A stretch of DNA of 7,722 nt. It comes from JACRBK01 sp964427955. Lineage in GTDB: Bacteria > Chloroflexota > Anaerolineae > Aggregatilineales > Aggregatilineaceae. This document shows, one piece after another, positions 5,467 through 7,722 of the stretch. A program made the position numbers and the translations under genes. The stretch's first letter is position 1. Each line of letters begins with the position of its first letter. The stretch covers positions 1-7,722 of the forward strand of contig CAYRWY010000292.1 of NCBI GenBank assembly GCA_964427955.1. The letters are read 5' to 3'. Under the pieces are notes generated by a model. The model did no database searches and was not told the DNA's origin. It saw only the letters and a list, made by a program, of their open reading frames with translations.

Positions 5467-5800
5467 TCTGGTACGACTGCGCCATATTCTGGATGCGGCC
5501 CGTGAGGCCGTCGGGTTCACCCAAGAAGTGTCCAGAGAGGCGTTCGACCATGACCGGAAATTAGTGCTGGCGCTGGTCAAGGACATCGAGATCATCGGAG
5601 AAGCGGCATCGAAAGTCTCAAAAGAAGCTCAAGACGCCTATCCTCAATTTCCCTGGCCACAGATGATCAGTATGAGAAATCGTTTGATCCATGCCTATTT
5701 TGAGATCGACATCGAGACCGTCTGGAAAACGGTCAAGGACGATTTGCCGCCCTTGATTGCCGGGCTAGAAGAAGTCATTCCACCGGATGACACCGCCTGA
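5453..5800 (+). CDS. hepT: HepT-type HEPN toxin (DUF86 family), putative RNase
   Basis: A 115-residue all-helical HEPN protein. The catalytic signature R-x4-H-x-Y is present as R75-N-R-L-I-H80-A-Y82. R and H form the RNase site in HEPN dimers, and the tyrosine is the residue AMPylated by MntA in characterised pairs. Length and the helix carrying D44, I47 and G49 fit DUF86/HepT. It should cleave RNA and stop growth when MntA is lost; this is from family knowledge. The start at 5453 lies inside the end of mntA in another frame, with AGGTG 4 nt upstream, a sign of translational coupling. Both active sites are intact, so the module looks functional. GC is about 52% by hand count. Confidence 0.93.
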   Translation: MNKDDLVRLRHILDAAREAVGFTQEVSREAFDHDRKLVLALVKDIEIIGEAASKVSKEAQDAYPQFPWPQMISMRNRLIHAYFEIDIETVWKTVKDDLPPLIAGLEEVIPPDDTA

Positions 5801-5807
5801 CTTCTTC
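5768..5807 (+). repeat. 9-bp inverted repeat across the hepT stop codon
   Basis: GAAGAAGTC (5768-5776) is perfectly complementary to GACTTCTTC (5799-5807), with 22 nt between; the TGA stop is at 5798-5800. CCCCG rather than a T-tract follows, so it is not a standard intrinsic terminator. It may protect the 3' end of the toxin-antitoxin mRNA or assist termination. Confidence 0.45.
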
Positions 5808-5865
5808 CCCGTAGCAGCTCAGTGTGATAAACGACCTGGAGCATCAGGGCGATAAGGTGCCAGTG

Positions 5866-5874
5866 TGCTATAGT
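5866..5874 (+). promoter_or_regulatory. Extended -10 promoter of the antiporter gene
   Basis: TGC-TATAGT (5866-5874) is an extended -10 element with a near-consensus hexamer. No good -35 is seen, which extended -10 promoters tolerate. The start would be near 5881, giving a leader of about 30 nt that contains the ribosome site GAGGA (5896-5900). Confidence 0.55.
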
Positions 5875-5910
5875 CTATGAGACCCGCCCCCTGTTGAGGA
5901 AAAGCTCGCC

Positions 5911-7722
5911 ATGCATGAAGACCTGCTTGTTTCGCTGACGGGGATTATCGGCCTGGCCGTGGCCGCCCACTGGCTGGCCTGGCGGCTGCGTGCCCCGTCG
6001 ATTTTGTTGTTTCTGGGGATCGGACTGCTGGGCGGTCCGATTTTGCACGTCATCGACGTCGATCACGTGTTGGGGGAACTGCTGTTCCCCATCGTCAGCC
6101 TGTCGATTGCCATCATCTTGTTCGAGGGCGGTTTGACGCTGCACGTCGAGGATCTGCGGCACGTCGAGGTGGTCGTCTGGCGGATTTTGAGCCTGGGAGT
6201 GATCACCACCTGGGGCCTCACCACGCTGCTGGCGCGGCTGCTGCTCGACTTCAGTTTCCAGATGGCGCTGCTCACGGGCGCGATCCTGGTCGTCACCGGC
6301 CCGACGGTGATCATTCCCCTGCTCAGACAGATTCGTCCTTCCGCGCGGGTCGCGTCGATCTTGCGCTGGGAAGGGATCGTGATCGACCCGGTGGGCGTGG
6401 TGCTGACCGTCCTGGTGTTCGACGCTATCTCGACCGCCAACGTCAACGAAGGGATCGCCGTCATCCTGGTCGGCGTGCTGAAAACCAGCGTCGTTGGGGT
6501 GGTCTTCGGCTACGCGGCGGTGCGGTTTCTGATCGAGGCGCTGCGGCGCCATGCCCTGCCCGATTACCTGGAAAACCCGGTGACGCTGTTCCTGGTGCTC
6601 ACGGCCTTCACGCTGTCGAACCTCTTGCAGTCGGAAAGCGGGCTGCTGACCGTCACGATCATGGGCGTGGTGCTGGCCAACCAGGACCTGCACGTGGCGG
6701 GGCGCTGGTATCTGGGCGGCAGCAAAACGCCGATCCACATCGAGCGGATCGTCGAGTTCAAGGAGACGCTCCAGACGCTCATCGTCTCGTCGCTGTTCAT
6801 CATCCTGTCGGCCCGCCTGGATTTGAAAGACCTCAGCCAGATCGGTTGGGGCACGGCGGCCTTTGTCGCGGGGCTGATCCTGGTGGTGCGCCCGCTGACC
6901 ATTGCCCTGTGCACTTTCGGCTCGGCGCTGTCGCGGCAGGAGCGGATCTTCATCGGTTGGATGGCCCCGCGCGGCATCGTGGCCGCGGCGACGGCGTCGC
7001 TGTTTGGGCTGGAACTGGCGGCGCAGGAGGTCAAGGGCGCGGAACAACTGGTGCCGGTGGTCTTCGTGGTCATCATCACGACCGTCATCGTCTACAGCGT
7101 GAGCGCCGGGCCACTGACGCGGCGGTTGGGGCTTTCGCAGGCGAATCCCCAGGGGACGCTGATCGTCGGGGCGCATGGCTGGGCACGCACCATCGCGCAG
7201 TCCTTGAAAAAAGCCGGGTTTCAGGTGTTGCTGGTCGATACCAACTGGGCGCACGTGCAGCAGGCGCGGATGGATGGGCTGCCGGTGGTGTATGCCAATA
7301 TCCTGTCCGGACAGACGGATGAACTGCTGGACCTGGCTGGGGTGGGGCGCGTGCTGGCGCTGACGTCCAACGACGAGGTGAATTCGCTCACGTCGCTCAA
7401 GTTTGCGCGGCTGTTCGGGCGGGCGCAGGTCTACCAGTTACCCTACAAGCGCAGCAAGGTCGAGCGGATGGCGACGGGCCGGGAATTGAGCGGGCGGTTC
7501 CTGTTCGGCGAGGACAAATCGTATGAAGACCTCGACGCGCTGTTCGCCCAGGGCGCCGTCTTGAAGACGACCCAGCTTACGCCCAGCTTCGACCTGACCG
7601 CGTACCAAGCGCTGTATAATGGCAAGGCGGAGCTTTTGTTCGCCATCGACAAAACCGGGCGGCTGTTGGTGTCCACGGTGGATGCTCCACTCAAGCCCCA
7701 GGTGGGGATGAGTCTGGTCAGC
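5911..7722 (+). CDS. CPA-type cation:proton antiporter fused to a TrkA-N/RCK-like domain (3' end outside window)
   Basis: An open frame of 604 codons with no stop before the window end, so the C-terminus is missing. Residues 1-405 form the multi-helix Na+(K+)/H+ exchanger core of the NhaP/CPA1 type. Marks are FEGG (71-74), TGPTV (129-133, the unwound-helix motif), E154-G-I-V-I-D159-P with the likely ion-binding Asp159, and the conserved M351-APRG-IV (351-357). From 415 a Rossmann domain begins: a GTLIVGAHGWA loop, then beta-2 ending in D443, which favours NAD(H). It resembles the TrkA-N/RCK domains that gate K+ transporters. Residues 535-604 may start a further regulatory domain. Role: exchange of Na+ or K+ for H+ at the membrane for pH and salt balance, perhaps gated by nucleotide; the ion is not decidable. 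ATG 5911 has GAGGA 10 nt upstream. The residue before Asp159 is Ile, not the Asn of CPA1 or the Asp of CPA2. Confidence 0.93.
   Translation, partial: MHEDLLVSLTGIIGLAVAAHWLAWRLRAPSILLFLGIGLLGGPILHVIDVDHVLGELLFPIVSLSIAIILFEGGLTLHVEDLRHVEVVVWRILSLGVITTWGLTTLLARLLLDFSFQMALLTGAILVVTGPTVIIPLLRQIRPSARVASILRWEGIVIDPVGVVLTVLVFDAISTANVNEGIAVILVGVLKTSVVGVVFGYAAVRFLIEALRRHALPDYLENPVTLFLVLTAFTLSNLLQSESGLLTVTIMGVVLANQDLHVAGRWYLGGSKTPIHIERIVEFKETLQTLIVSSLFIILSARLDLKDLSQIGWGTAAFVAGLILVVRPLTIALCTFGSALSRQERIFIGWMAPRGIVAAATASLFGLELAAQEVKGAEQLVPVVFVVIITTVIVYSVSAGPLTRRLGLSQANPQGTLIVGAHGWARTIAQSLKKAGFQVLLVDTNWAHVQQARMDGLPVVYANILSGQTDELLDLAGVGRVLALTSNDEVNSLTSLKFARLFGRAQVYQLPYKRSKVERMATGRELSGRFLFGEDKSYEDLDALFAQGAVLKTTQLTPSFDLTAYQALYNGKAELLFAIDKTGRLLVSTVDAPLKPQVGMSLVS

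Noticed and set aside
5875..7254. 459-codon open frame on the minus strand
   Set aside because: It is antisense to the antiporter. Its product is rich in Arg, Gln, Asp and His without any domain, as expected from reading a GC-rich gene backwards. The plus-strand frame has clear transporter and Rossmann motifs.

Overview
This 7.7 kb window is GC-rich (about 60-70% in the segments I counted by hand) and looks like chromosomal DNA of a Chloroflexota (Chloroflexi) bacterium, probably Anaerolineae-like. That assignment is an inference. It rests on a membrane Ser/Thr kinase with a Thr/Pro-rich tail beside a WXG100 protein, Thr/Pro-spaced lipoproteins, and C/G-rich palindromic intergenic repeats of a type I associate with that phylum. 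No rRNA, tRNA or marker gene is present to prove it.

Layout. Positions 1-88 are a palindromic repeat cut by the window edge. A strong hairpin terminator follows at 143-174. An OppC/DppC-type ABC permease lies on the minus strand (206-1354). It starts at a divergent promoter region (1355-1537) shared with a plus-strand Ser/Thr protein kinase (1538-2920). Downstream are a well-formed promoter with an overlapping palindrome and a WXG100 (ESAT-6-like) protein gene (3083-3430). A 268-nt structured, repeat-bearing gap then leads to a lipoprotein gene (3699-5153) with FG-GAP/VCBS-like Asp-rich repeats. Sixteen bases after the lipoprotein stop begins a HEPN-MNT toxin-antitoxin pair, mntA (5170-5466) and hepT (5453-5800), which overlap by 14 nt. 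Last is a CPA-type cation:proton antiporter fused to a TrkA-N/RCK-like Rossmann domain (5911 to the window end, incomplete). This is a real gene with 604 open codons that runs off the window; the long antisense frames over it are shadows.

How they may work together. The kinase, WXG100 protein and lipoprotein form a plus-strand group of envelope-facing proteins. They could be a signalling/secretion/surface module, but each appears to have its own promoter signal and no type VII ATPase is in view, so a shared function is only a hypothesis. The toxin-antitoxin pair has lower GC (about 53%) and is probably a later arrival. The permease and antiporter are transport genes with no evident link to the centre of the window.
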